A stretch of 29,057 nt of DNA, taken from Candidatus Agathobaculum merdigallinarum (GTDB lineage Bacteria > Bacillota > Clostridia > Oscillospirales > Butyricicoccaceae). The notes under the pieces are model-generated. The model searched no databases. It had not been told where the DNA came from and worked only from the letters and a program-made list of their open reading frames with translations. Position 1 is the stretch's first letter; every line of letters starts with the position of its first letter. The stretch covers positions 1 to 29,057 of the forward strand of contig DXDO01000069.1 in the NCBI GenBank assembly GCA_019115425.1. The letters run 5' to 3'. Both the position numbers and the translations under genes were made by a program. Positions 7,617 to 14,453 of the stretch are shown in pieces.

Positions 7617-8179
7617 TCTATTTGCAGCTTTTCTGGGAGTTTTTCAAAACCGGCCTGTTCTCCATCGGCGGCGGACTGGCGACCCTGCCCTTTTTGCAGG
7701 AAATTGCACAGAACTACCCATGGTTCACACCAAACGATCTGCTGGATATGATTGCGGTCTCCGAATCCACTCCGGGGCCGCTCGGCGTCAACGTTTCGAC
7801 CTACGCAGGCTTCCATGCCGCAGGGATACCGGGCGCGCTGGTCGCGACCTGCTCCCTGGTTCTTCCATCGGTCATCACCATTATTCTGGTTTATCGTGCG
7901 CTGGCCAAATTCCGTAACTCCAAGCTGGTGCAGGATGGGTTCTACGGCCTTCGCCCTGCGTCTGCGGGACTGATTTTCAGCGCACTGCTGGAGGTGTTCG
8001 CAGTCTCGCTGCTGCACACCGGTTCGTGGAACGGCCCCAACAGCCTTTTGGCAGTGCTCAATCTTCCCGCGATCGCGTTCTTCTTTCTCCTGTCGGCAGC
8101 GATTTGGAAGCTGCCCAAAATTCATCCGATCGTTTTTATCGGCATCGGCGCTGTATTCGGCATTTTATTTCAGTTTTAA
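7613..8179 (+). CDS. Chromate transporter family (CHR) half-protein, second of pair
   Basis: Second half-size CHR membrane protein, 188 residues. It begins MIYLQLFWEFFKTGLFSIGG and has the same landmarks as its neighbour: GGGLATLPFLQE, then DLLDMIAVSESTPGPLGVNV, whose TPGPLGVN is the better match to the family motif. Further hydrophobic helices run to the C-terminus, which ends GIGAVFGILFQF. Its ATG overlaps the stop of the first gene (ATGA at 7613-7616), and GGAGG lies 7-11 nt upstream, so the pair is translationally coupled. The two proteins are clearly related but divergent, as usual for split ChrA pairs. Transport of chromate itself is not shown by the sequence. Confidence 0.9.
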   Translation: MIYLQLFWEFFKTGLFSIGGGLATLPFLQEIAQNYPWFTPNDLLDMIAVSESTPGPLGVNVSTYAGFHAAGIPGALVATCSLVLPSVITIILVYRALAKFRNSKLVQDGFYGLRPASAGLIFSALLEVFAVSLLHTGSWNGPNSLLAVLNLPAIAFFFLLSAAIWKLPKIHPIVFIGIGAVFGILFQF

Positions 8180-8185
8180 AAACGC

Positions 8186-8220
8186 GCGGCGGAAACCTTC
8201 GTTTCCGCCGCGTCGTTTTT
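8186..8220 (+). terminator. Terminator of the CHR pair
   Basis: Perfect 11-bp stem GCGGCGGAAAC (8186-8196) / GTTTCCGCCGC (8201-8211), loop CTTC, followed by a T-rich tail. It begins 6 nt after the stop codon. Confidence 0.92.
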
Positions 8221-8234
8221 CTCTTTTCCTCCTC

Positions 8235-8441
8235 TTACCGTGCCAGATAATCCTCCACAATATCACGGAAATGCTCCGCTGCAACGCCGTTTTCCCGCAG
8301 TAAGGCCGCCAGCATAGCGGTTTCCTCAAAAGTTGGCGCAATGTCGTCAATACTGTCCAGCTCTGTCTGTCCACAAACAGCCGTTATACCATATTGCGTC
8401 CTTCCAGCTGCTGCGCTTTTCGTAACAATGTAGTGAACCAC
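8235..8441 (-). CDS. Small DUF6514-like protein
   Basis: A 68-residue protein without membrane segments or signal peptide. The pattern QYGITAVCGQTELDSIDDIA, then PTFEETAMLAALLRENGV and the end HFRDIVEDYLAR, resembles DUF6514 proteins of Clostridia, which end in a similar DVVEDYL motif; that match is from memory. Function is unknown. The GTG at 8441 is the best start: GGGGTG lies 8 nt upstream, and an in-frame TGA lies six codons before the GTG. The family is often somewhat longer, so this may be a short version. About 155 nt upstream lie two Spo0A-like boxes. It is convergent with the CHR pair. Confidence 0.62.
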   Translation of the reverse strand: MVHYIVTKSAAAGRTQYGITAVCGQTELDSIDDIAPTFEETAMLAALLRENGVAAEHFRDIVEDYLAR

Positions 8442-8597
8442 CTTTTGTACACCCCGCTTTCATCTCTCGACACAAGCCTGCCGATTTTTACGCTGCACCG
8501 ATCTTCGAAATGCGTTCCGCATATTCGCTTTATATCGCCCCTCTCCCCACAAAAATTATCTGTGGAATCCATTTTACGCGCAAACGCGGGTTCTATT

Positions 8598-8614
8598 TGT
8601 CGAATATTGACGAA
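8598..8614. promoter_or_regulatory. Possible paired Spo0A boxes
   Basis: TGTCGAA at 8598-8604 is an exact 7-base Spo0A box, and TGACGAA at 8608-8614 matches six of seven. They are 10 bp apart, one helical turn, in the same orientation. They lie upstream of the DUF6514-like gene and at the -35 position relative to a TAAAAT (8571-8576, minus strand). The 187 nt between that gene and the next terminator hold no other convincing gene. Confidence 0.35.
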
Positions 8615-8618
8615 CAGA

Positions 8619-8662
8619 AGTAAAAAATAATTCCCGCGGATGGGTTGACATCCGCGGGAATT
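8619..8662 (-). terminator. Terminator of the C_GCAxxG_C_C gene
   Basis: A 13-bp perfect stem AATTCCCGCGGAT (8629/8650-8662) with an 8-nt loop sits just past the stop at 8665. On the minus strand it is followed by TTATTTTTTA, so it is a strong intrinsic terminator. Confidence 0.92.
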
Positions 8663-8664
8663 GA

Positions 8665-9069
8665 CTATTTTGCCAAAAATTCCTCAATCAGGCCGCAGGC
8701 ATCTTCAATGCAGCCCGGACAGGAGCGCCGTACCGTCCCGTCCGTTACGCCCTTTAACTCCCTGCACAGATACGTGCTATTTTTCTCCCGAAAAGCCGCC
8801 GCAAGCGCCTTCGTGGTCTTGTAAGTCTGTCCTTTTGTTTCGCCCGGATGCGCCGTGCCCTTGCTGCCGCGCATGCCAGCCAGCATGAATGCGCCGCTCA
8901 AGGCGCCGCAGACTTCCATCAGCCCCATACCGAGGCCGAAACCCTCCGCCATTTTATACGCGGTCTGCTCGTCCAGTCCAAACTGGTCGCAGTAGGCGCA
9001 GACGACCGCCTGCGCGCAGTTGTAGCCCTTCTCATGCAGGCGCTGTGCCCGCTCAGCCCGTTCCGTCAT
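8665..9069 (-). CDS. C_GCAxxG_C_C family putative redox protein
   Basis: A 134-residue protein with the family's cysteine pattern: GYNCAQAV near residue 17, EVCGALSGAFMLAG (the C-G-A-x-x-G motif) near 53, YLCRELKG near 99, and SCPGCIEDACGL near the C-terminus. The family is annotated as putative redox or metal-binding proteins common in anaerobes; the biochemical role is unproven. The helix-rich start MTERAERAQRLHEKGYNCAQ is typical. The ATG at 9069 has AAAGGAA upstream. It begins 25 nt after the stop of the secreted amidase gene and is probably on its transcript, though no functional link is obvious. It ends at a strong terminator. Confidence 0.88.
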   Translation of the reverse strand: MTERAERAQRLHEKGYNCAQAVVCAYCDQFGLDEQTAYKMAEGFGLGMGLMEVCGALSGAFMLAGMRGSKGTAHPGETKGQTYKTTKALAAAFREKNSTYLCRELKGVTDGTVRRSCPGCIEDACGLIEEFLAK

Positions 9070-9093
9070 AAAAAATTCCTTTCCTTCCTGTAA

Positions 9094-11091
9094 TCAGTAT
9101 TCCACATGTGTAAAATAATACATGATCGCGTTATACTGCGCGCGCGCCTCGTTCTCCCAATCCTCTTCGCTGTCGATAAACGTCTGATCCTCCTCGTTAT
9201 CGATAAAGCAGAATTCACTCGTCAGCGCAGGGATGAACAGCGCGGCCGCCGCGCGGTTGGTATAGTAATAGTCGCCGTTGCTTCCTTCGCGGAACACGAC
9301 CGACCGAATCGGTATGCCCAGCTCATTGTACTCCTCCAGCAGTGCCTCGCCCAGAATCTGGGTCGGACCGCCGTTCCGATCCGCGATCTGCGCCAGCACT
9401 TCCGCACCGCGCGCGGTCGTATTGGCCGCGTTATGGTGGATGCTGAAGAACAGATCGGCAGAAGCCGCATACCGCTCCATCACCTGTCCGCGCATCGAAA
9501 GCGAACTGCCGTCCTCCAGCGTATCGCGCACCATGATCACACGAACGCCCGCATCTTCCAGATATTGCTGCAGATACTGCGCCACATACAGATTGACATG
9601 CTTCTCATCCAGCGACACATCCTCGTTGTGCGCGCCGATATCACTGCCGCCGTGCCCCGCGTCAACGATCACCGTTCTGACGCCGTCCAGATGCGAGGTG
9701 CGCGGCGGCTCGACCGGATCATCCGGCTCACCCTCGCCCGCATCATAATCCCTCACGCGGACCAGATATTCCGCGCTGCAATACCGGCCTGTACCCTTGC
9801 TGGTGTCCATCAGATGCGCCCAGCGTTTTCCATCGTCGTCCTCTGTCATCTCATCCACAACGATTTCATCGCTGTCAGACAGGCGGCCGACAATCGGATA
9901 TTTGGTTCCCGCGTCAGAGCGGACGGACAGCGTGGAATCCACCTCGACCCGATATACGCCCGCCACAAAGGGTTCCTCGGGCTTTTCCGGCTCCTCAGGT
10001 TCCGGTTCCTCGTAATCGCCGATTCTGGTCAGATAGTCCATGCTGCAATACTGCGATGCGCTTCCGTCCTCATCCAGAATATGCGCCCAGCCATTTGATA
10101 TGCTGTCCACAGTGATCTGATCGCCGTTGGACAGCCGGCCCACAATGGCATACGTGGTTCCCGGGCCGGAGCGAATGGACAGTGTGGAATCCACCACAAC
10201 CCGATACACCCCGGTGACAAACGATTCTGAAGGGGGTTCCGGCGTTTCTGGGCTTTGCCAGTCCCCGTTGTAATCGCCCACTCTGGTCAGATAGTCCATG
10301 CTGCAATACCGTTCCGTTCCCCGGATACGCGCCCAGCCGTTCGATATGCTGTCCACGACAATGCGGTCGCCGTTGGACAGCTGACCGACCATATCATATG
10401 TCGTTCCCGGGCCGGAGCGAATGGACAGCGCAGAATCGACCACAACCTGATAGATCCCTGTCACAAACGGCTCTGAGGGTTCTTCGGGCTGCGCCGTGTC
10501 GGCTGTTTTGATCTGCACCGTTCTGGCGGCGCTTTCGTAAGCTGCGATAAACCCAACGGCATTGGCAACATCGGCAATTTTATAATAGTTGTTGCCGTTG
10601 ATGCTGTATCCCTTAATTGAAATGCCGCTGCCATCCAGCAGCACCTTTGCGGATGACGGATAGGCGCGCTGCACCAAAACCGCTGCAGCCGCCATTTCCC
10701 CACCAACCGCGGTATAGTTCTCCCCTAAAAGCATGTTGACTGCGTTTTGGGCGCCGTCCCAGGTGACGTTAAAGCTGGCGCTTGTTCCGTTCAGCATGTA
10801 TGCGATATCGCGCAGCTTGAAATAGTTATAGCCGCCGATCAGATAGACCTCAGGGTCGACTGCCTTCCCGTTGACCTGCACCTTGTGAACCGAGGGCGCG
10901 GCGATCTCGCCGGATGCGCGCACCGTCGGCATCTCCGTGCCGCGCACAGCGCTGTCTTGGATTTCCGCTGACTCTGCCGCTTCAGAAACAACCATTTCCC
11001 CCGTTTCCGCGAGCGGTTCTGCGGCCGCCGCTCCTGCTGTTGTAAGATATATGGCCGCGCACAGCAACGCGATCATCCGCTTAAAACGCAT
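9094..11091 (-). CDS. Secreted N-acetylmuramoyl-L-alanine amidase with three SH3b repeats
   Basis: Cell-wall hydrolase cutting the amide bond between N-acetylmuramic acid and the stem peptide. Of 665 residues, 1-24 form a signal peptide (KR, then hydrophobic, ending AGAAAA-E). Residues about 65-195 are two copies of a stalk-like module related to copper-amine-oxidase N-domains (YNYFKLRDIAYML at 88-100 and NNYYKIADVANAV at 167-179). Three SH3b domains follow (about 212-275, 293-361, 378-449) with Pro/Glu linkers. Residues 471-660 are an Amidase_3 domain with zinc ligands H480 (DAGHGG), E496 and H552 (SIHHNA) and catalytic E626 (LTSEFCF). Start at 11091: GGAGG is 6 nt upstream. A promoter lies at 11139-11167. 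The catalytic domain is C-terminal, so the stalk and SH3b part probably positions it in the wall. Confidence 0.93.
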   Translation of the reverse strand: MRFKRMIALLCAAIYLTTAGAAAAEPLAETGEMVVSEAAESAEIQDSAVRGTEMPTVRASGEIAAPSVHKVQVNGKAVDPEVYLIGGYNYFKLRDIAYMLNGTSASFNVTWDGAQNAVNMLLGENYTAVGGEMAAAAVLVQRAYPSSAKVLLDGSGISIKGYSINGNNYYKIADVANAVGFIAAYESAARTVQIKTADTAQPEEPSEPFVTGIYQVVVDSALSIRSGPGTTYDMVGQLSNGDRIVVDSISNGWARIRGTERYCSMDYLTRVGDYNGDWQSPETPEPPSESFVTGVYRVVVDSTLSIRSGPGTTYAIVGRLSNGDQITVDSISNGWAHILDEDGSASQYCSMDYLTRIGDYEEPEPEEPEKPEEPFVAGVYRVEVDSTLSVRSDAGTKYPIVGRLSDSDEIVVDEMTEDDDGKRWAHLMDTSKGTGRYCSAEYLVRVRDYDAGEGEPDDPVEPPRTSHLDGVRTVIVDAGHGGSDIGAHNEDVSLDEKHVNLYVAQYLQQYLEDAGVRVIMVRDTLEDGSSLSMRGQVMERYAASADLFFSIHHNAANTTARGAEVLAQIADRNGGPTQILGEALLEEYNELGIPIRSVVFREGSNGDYYYTNRAAAALFIPALTSEFCFIDNEEDQTFIDSEEDWENEARAQYNAIMYYFTHVEY
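9745..10458 (-). repeat. Three tandem SH3b-coding repeats
   Basis: Inside the amidase gene, three units at about 10267-10458, 10009-10215 and 9745-9960 each encode a domain starting VTGVYRVVVDSTLSIRSGPG or close to it. Units 1 and 2 are nearly identical at protein and DNA level (for example SNGD..VDSISNGWA in both); unit 3 has diverged. This points to a recent duplication of one domain. Confidence 0.9.
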
Positions 11092-11138
11092 ATTGAACCT
11101 CCGTGCGTCCCATGTCTGTTTATGTCTGATACGGAGGT

Positions 11139-11167
11139 ATTTTATCACGAAACAAGTCGAACATCAA
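11139..11167 (-). promoter_or_regulatory. Amidase gene promoter
   Basis: Minus strand -35 TTGATG (11162-11167), 17-nt spacer, -10 TAAAAT (11139-11144), 47 nt before the amidase ATG. Confidence 0.72.
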
Positions 11168-11180
11168 TGCTTTATGCCGC

Positions 11181-11218
11181 AAACCGGCGCATTTGTAATA
11201 TTACAAATGCGCCGGTTT
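11181..11218. terminator. 38-nt perfect palindrome, likely glk terminator
   Basis: AAACCGGCGCATTTGTAAT (11181-11199) is followed directly by its exact reverse complement (11200-11218). The RNA would fold into a long stem closing on a small AU loop. It lies 33 nt past the glk stop and just upstream of the amidase promoter. The T-run is short on either strand. Confidence 0.75.
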
Positions 11219-11250
11219 TGTTTCATGTTTACAATCGGTCAGCAGATATT

Positions 11251-12171
11251 TTACAGCATGGCCGCGCCGATCAGGCCCGCATCGTTGCCGAGGGAGGCAC
11301 ACACGATCTCGGTGTTGCGCTCCTCACTGCGGAAGGTCTGCGGCAGGGCCAGACGGCGCAGCGGCTCGAGCAGCTTTTCCCCGTAGCCCGCGAGACCGCC
11401 GCCCAGCACGATGCTCTCCGGCTGGAAAATATTGATGAAATTCGCCAATCCGGTGGCCAGATTCGCGCAGTATTCGTCAAACAGCTCACGCGCAAGCGCG
11501 TCTCCCGCATCGACCGCGTCGCAGATCATCTTTGCGTCCAGACGGCCCGCATTTTTCTGAAGGAGGCTTTCGCGGCCTTCCGCCAGCGCGCGCTCCGCGA
11601 ACTTGACGAAAGACGCCGCTGATGTATAGGCCTCCAGACAGCCCTTGCGCCCGCAGTTGCACGGCTCGCCGTCCCGATGGATCACGATATGGCCGACCTC
11701 GCCCGCGATCCCGTTGCTGCCGGTATACAGCTTGCCGTCGATGATAATGCCGCCGCCGACGCCTGTCCCCAGCGTCACCATCAGCATGTTGCGTGCGTTT
11801 TTCGCGGCGCCTGCGGTCGCCTCGCCCAGCGCGGCGCAGTTCGCATCGTTATCCAGCTGCACCGCGCAGCCAAACTCGGGTTTGAACGCATCCGCAAAGC
11901 AGACATTGCTCATGCCGAGATTGGTGCCGAATTTGAGCGTACACGTCTTTTTGTCGAACGAGCCGGGCACGCCGATACCGATGCTCGTGATCCGGTCGGG
12001 CGAAATGCCCCGCTCGCCGCACAGCGCAAGCGCAAGCAGCTTCATATCCGCGCAAAGGCCTTCCGCATCACCCGTGCGCGTGGGCGTGCTCCGTTTCCCC
12101 AGCAGCGTGCCGTCCTCCTCGCACAGCGCCGCCTTTACCGATGTGCCGCCAAGGTCGATACCGATTCTCAT
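11251..12171 (-). CDS. glk: Glucokinase, ROK family
   Basis: Cytoplasmic sugar kinase that phosphorylates glucose with ATP. The 306-residue length fits the ROK family. DLGGTSVKAAL at residues 6-16 is the N-terminal phosphate-binding motif, DNDAN at 107-111 holds the catalytic Asp (D109), LGTGVGGGII at 134-143 is the second phosphate motif, and the ROK signature GEVGHIVIHRDGEPCNCGRK at 157-176 and on to GC gives the zinc site (H161 and the CNCGRKGC cysteines). The C-terminal adenosine motif appears as VLGGGLA. The ATG at 12171 has GGAGGAAG upstream and starts 20 nt after the PHP gene. Glucose is the likely substrate; other hexoses or ManNAc are possible in this family. Confidence 0.93.
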   Translation of the reverse strand: MRIGIDLGGTSVKAALCEEDGTLLGKRSTPTRTGDAEGLCADMKLLALALCGERGISPDRITSIGIGVPGSFDKKTCTLKFGTNLGMSNVCFADAFKPEFGCAVQLDNDANCAALGEATAGAAKNARNMLMVTLGTGVGGGIIIDGKLYTGSNGIAGEVGHIVIHRDGEPCNCGRKGCLEAYTSAASFVKFAERALAEGRESLLQKNAGRLDAKMICDAVDAGDALARELFDEYCANLATGLANFINIFQPESIVLGGGLAGYGEKLLEPLRRLALPQTFRSEERNTEIVCASLGNDAGLIGAAML

Positions 12172-12191
12172 AGTACTTCCTCCCGTTTCTT

Positions 12192-12917
12192 TTATTCAAA
12201 TATACGCAGGCCCCGCCCGCGAAAATACGAATCCAACCGCTCTTTGCTGCTGTTGATCACCAGTTCCTCCGGAAAGCCGATCTCCTCGAGCATGGCAAGC
12301 GCGCCCTCCACATGCCCGACGCAATTGCAGATATGGCTGTCGCTGTTGACCACGATCGGCACCTCATATTTCATGCACATGCGCGCGATATCCGCGCAGT
12401 TCTCCTTGCTGCCCTTCCGGATGGACAGCGAGCCGTTGTTGATCTCCACAATTTTGCCGCGCTCATTACAGCGGCTGATGATGTATTCATGGTCAAAAGG
12501 ATAGTTTTCGTTCCCCAGATGGCCAAATGCGTTGACATAGGGATTATACAAAATCGCCTCGAGCGCCTGTGTATGGATATTTTTGTCGGCAGGCGGGAAC
12601 AGGCATTCGTGAAACGAGGCGAGCGCGAATTCGATCGGACGCAGGCTTTTGTTGGCCATGACGTTGATACCGCCTGCAGGCGCAGTAATATCAAACTCAA
12701 TGCCGCGGATGACGGTCACGTCCCCGATTTTGCGCGGAATGATATCCATGTTGGAAAAATGCCATTCATGCGGGCCGTCCGGATTGGTCGGGCCATGGTT
12801 GGTGATCGCGATGGCGGCAAGCCCCATCTCCCCCGCCGCCTGCACCATCTCAGTCAGGGTGCTGTAGGCATGGGCGGTCACATTGGTGTGTGTGTGCATG
12901 TCTGCGATGATCTGCAT
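12192..12917 (-). CDS. PHP-domain phosphoesterase (YcdX-like)
   Basis: A 241-residue metal-dependent phosphatase of the PHP family. Metal-ligand motifs are in order: DMHTHTNVTAHAYST (residues 6-20, H8 and H10), ITNHGPTNP (about 39-47, His), GIEFDI (about 69-74, Glu), ASFHECLFPP (His), NAFGHLGNENYPFD (His), and the C-terminal NSDSHICNCVGH (Asp and His). This set matches the trinuclear-metal YcdX type. E. coli YcdX acts on small phosphate esters, but the true substrate here is unknown. The ATG at 12917 has GAGGAG upstream. Cotranscription with glk (20-nt gap) suggests a sugar-phosphate link; this is inference. The same frame stays open further upstream through noncoding hairpin sequence, which I exclude. 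Confidence 0.9.
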   Translation of the reverse strand: MQIIADMHTHTNVTAHAYSTLTEMVQAAGEMGLAAIAITNHGPTNPDGPHEWHFSNMDIIPRKIGDVTVIRGIEFDITAPAGGINVMANKSLRPIEFALASFHECLFPPADKNIHTQALEAILYNPYVNAFGHLGNENYPFDHEYIISRCNERGKIVEINNGSLSIRKGSKENCADIARMCMKYEVPIVVNSDSHICNCVGHVEGALAMLEEIGFPEELVINSSKERLDSYFRGRGLRIFE

Positions 12918-12936
12918 GGGTAACTCCTCTGAAAAA

Positions 12937-12965
12937 ATTTTATCGCACCCTTCGTGCGTATGGAA
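12937..12965 (-). promoter_or_regulatory. Possible promoter or attenuator before the PHP gene
   Basis: Minus strand TTCCAT (12960-12965), 17 nt, TAAAAT (12937-12942). The spacer contains the inverted repeat CGCAC/GTGCG (12944-12948, 12954-12958). Because this hairpin is followed by ATAAAATTTTTT, it could instead act as a weak terminator. Confidence 0.4.
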
Positions 12966-12971
12966 AGCAAA

Positions 12972-13042
12972 GGATTGCAGCCCCGCCGCAATCCCCATAA
13001 AAAGCCCAGCTTTAATTCGCCCGAAAGCGTGCTTTTGGGCGA
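12972..13042 (-). terminator. hprK terminator region with two hairpins
   Basis: The hairpin at 13017-13042 (12-bp stem with one mismatch, TCGCCC...GGGCGA) lies 3 nt past the hprK stop and is followed on the minus strand, after 14 nt, by TTTTT. A second hairpin GGATTGC/GCAATCC lies at 12972-12994. Together they probably end or weaken hprK transcription before the PHP gene. Confidence 0.65.
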
Positions 13043-13044
13043 GC

Positions 13045-13977
13045 TCAGTTTCCATACTGCTTGAGCATCCGCTCCTGCAGCTCCTTGGCTGCGTTGAAGC
13101 CCATTTTCTTCTGGCGGTCATTCATTGCGGCAACCTCGATGATAACTGCAAGATTGCGTCCGGGCTTGACCGGGATGGTCAAGCTGGGCACGGCGATATC
13201 CAGAATGCTGGTGGTCTGTCCGTCCATGCCGAGGCGGTCGTACTGCTTGCCGTCCTCCCATGGCTCCAGATTGATGACCAGTTCGACCTTTTCCGTCATC
13301 TTGATCGCGCCGATGCCGAAGATGCGGCGCACATCTACAATACCAATGCCGCGCAGCTCAATAAAGTGGCGGATGACCTCGGGCGCGGTGCCGACCAGGG
13401 TCTTATCCGACACGCGCTTGATCTCGACCGCGTCATCCGCGATCAGACGGTGTCCGCGCTTGACCAGCTCGATGGCGGTTTCGGATTTGCCGACGCCCGA
13501 GTCGCCGAGCAGCAGCACGCCTTCGCCGTAGATCTCGATCAGTACGCCGTGCAGCGTCACGCGCGGGGCAAGGTTGACCTTTAAGGAGGCGATGATCGCG
13601 CTCATGATCGTGGAAGTGAATTCATTGGTGCGCAAAATCGGCACGCCGCATTTCTGCGCAGCCTCCATGCATTCGGGAAAAACATCGATATTGCGGGAAA
13701 TAATCAGCACCGGAATACCGGTCGCAAACAGCCGCTCAAAGCAGGCAAAACGCGCCGCGGACTCCATCCGCTCCACATAGCTGGATTCCACCTTGCCCAT
13801 GATTTGGATACGATTGGGATCGAAATAGTCGAAAAAGCCTGCCAACTGCAAACCGGGACGGTTGACATCGTCCTTCGTGATCTCGGTTTTTTCAAACCCC
13901 TCCGGCCCGTAAACGACCTCGAAGTTGAATTCATGGATCAAATCCCCCAGACTGACGCCAAACTCTTTTAACTGCAT
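13045..13977 (-). CDS. hprK: HPr(Ser) kinase/phosphorylase
   Basis: Phosphorylates and dephosphorylates Ser46 of HPr, the master switch of carbon catabolite repression in Firmicutes. The 310 residues are standard. The N-terminal domain spans residues 1-130. The C-terminal kinase domain has H143 (TLHGV), Walker A GDSGVGKSE at 158-166, HRLIADDAVEI at 176-186, and the family signature LRGIGIVDVRRIFGIGAI at 208-225. The late motif QTTSILDIAVPSLTIPVKPGRN (about 254-275) is also present. The ATG at 13977 (MQLKEFGVSL) has AAGGGAG 7 nt upstream; an in-frame ATG at 14061 lies upstream of the promoter and is rejected. A near-consensus promoter is at 14020-14048. The lgt gene that often follows hprK is not here; a PHP gene and glk are. 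Confidence 0.96.
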   Translation of the reverse strand: MQLKEFGVSLGDLIHEFNFEVVYGPEGFEKTEITKDDVNRPGLQLAGFFDYFDPNRIQIMGKVESSYVERMESAARFACFERLFATGIPVLIISRNIDVFPECMEAAQKCGVPILRTNEFTSTIMSAIIASLKVNLAPRVTLHGVLIEIYGEGVLLLGDSGVGKSETAIELVKRGHRLIADDAVEIKRVSDKTLVGTAPEVIRHFIELRGIGIVDVRRIFGIGAIKMTEKVELVINLEPWEDGKQYDRLGMDGQTTSILDIAVPSLTIPVKPGRNLAVIIEVAAMNDRQKKMGFNAAKELQERMLKQYGN

Positions 13978-14019
13978 AATGATACTCCCTTCCGCGATGG
14001 CAGGTATGATGATGAATGT

Positions 14020-14048
14020 ATTATAACCCCATTTCCCCCACTTTTCAA
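14020..14048 (-). promoter_or_regulatory. hprK promoter
   Basis: Minus strand -35 TTGAAA (14043-14048), 17-nt spacer, -10 TATAAT (14020-14025), giving a leader of roughly 35 nt to the ATG at 13977. Confidence 0.85.
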
Positions 14049-14106
14049 CGATTTCCGGCACACCTTCGTGAAAACTTGAAAAAACATGCTTTCCCTAAAA
14101 AAATGC

Positions 14107-14138
14107 TTGCATTTTAACCCTTGTTGTGGTATTATAAT
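14107..14138 (+). promoter_or_regulatory. rpmB promoter
   Basis: TTGCAT (14107-14112), 17 nt, TATTAT (14130-14135); TATAAT at 14133-14138 overlaps it but with a 20-nt spacer. Divergent from the hprK promoter. Confidence 0.7.
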
Positions 14139-14177
14139 ATCCGTTATGCAATGCACAAGAGAAGGAGGTGCAGGAAA

Positions 14178-14366
14178 ATGGCAAAGTGCGATATTTGCGG
14201 CAAGGGCGTGACCTTTGGTATTCAGGTCTCTCACTCGCATCGTCGTTCCAACAGAACTTGGAAGCCGAACGTTCGTCGTGTAAAGGCTCTGGTCGATGGT
14301 ACTCCCCGCCATATCAACGTATGTACTCGGTGCCTCCGCTCCGGCAAGGTAACCCGCGCGATCTGA
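14178..14366 (+). CDS. rpmB: 50S ribosomal protein L28
   Basis: Large-subunit ribosomal protein of 62 residues. It begins MAKCDICGKGVTFGIQVSHS and has RRSNRTWKPNVRRVKAL, followed by CTRCLRSGKVTRAI. The CxxC at residues 4-7 and the second CxxC near the end form the zinc-ribbon (C+) version of L28. The ATG at 14178 follows AGGAGG by 9 nt; an earlier in-frame ATG at 14121 falls inside the promoter and is rejected. The gene stands alone between its own promoter and a strong terminator, as is usual for rpmB in Firmicutes. A C+ L28 suggests normal zinc-replete expression; no C- paralogue is seen in the window. Confidence 0.97.
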   Translation: MAKCDICGKGVTFGIQVSHSHRRSNRTWKPNVRRVKALVDGTPRHINVCTRCLRSGKVTRAI

Positions 14367-14397
14367 TATTCCGTGCGTTTACGTTGAGGTTTGCAAG

Positions 14398-14423
14398 GCG
14401 CTCTGTTAGCAGAGCGCTTTTTT
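14398..14423 (+). terminator. rpmB terminator
   Basis: Perfect 8-bp stem GCGCTCTG (14398-14405) / CAGAGCGC (14410-14417), loop TTAG, then six T. It lies 31 nt past the rpmB stop and 31 nt before azlC. Confidence 0.93.
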
Positions 14424-14453
14424 ACTGCCCATTTTTATCTGTAGGTGATCCCC

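Noticed and set aside
8384..8572. Minus-strand 62-codon frame before the DUF6514-like gene
   Set aside because: It overlaps the start of that gene in another frame, lacks a good ribosome site and shows no known motif; treated as leader.
9745..10458. Tandem repeats as a CRISPR-like or mobile array
   Set aside because: They are in-frame coding repeats of SH3b domains, not spaced direct repeats.
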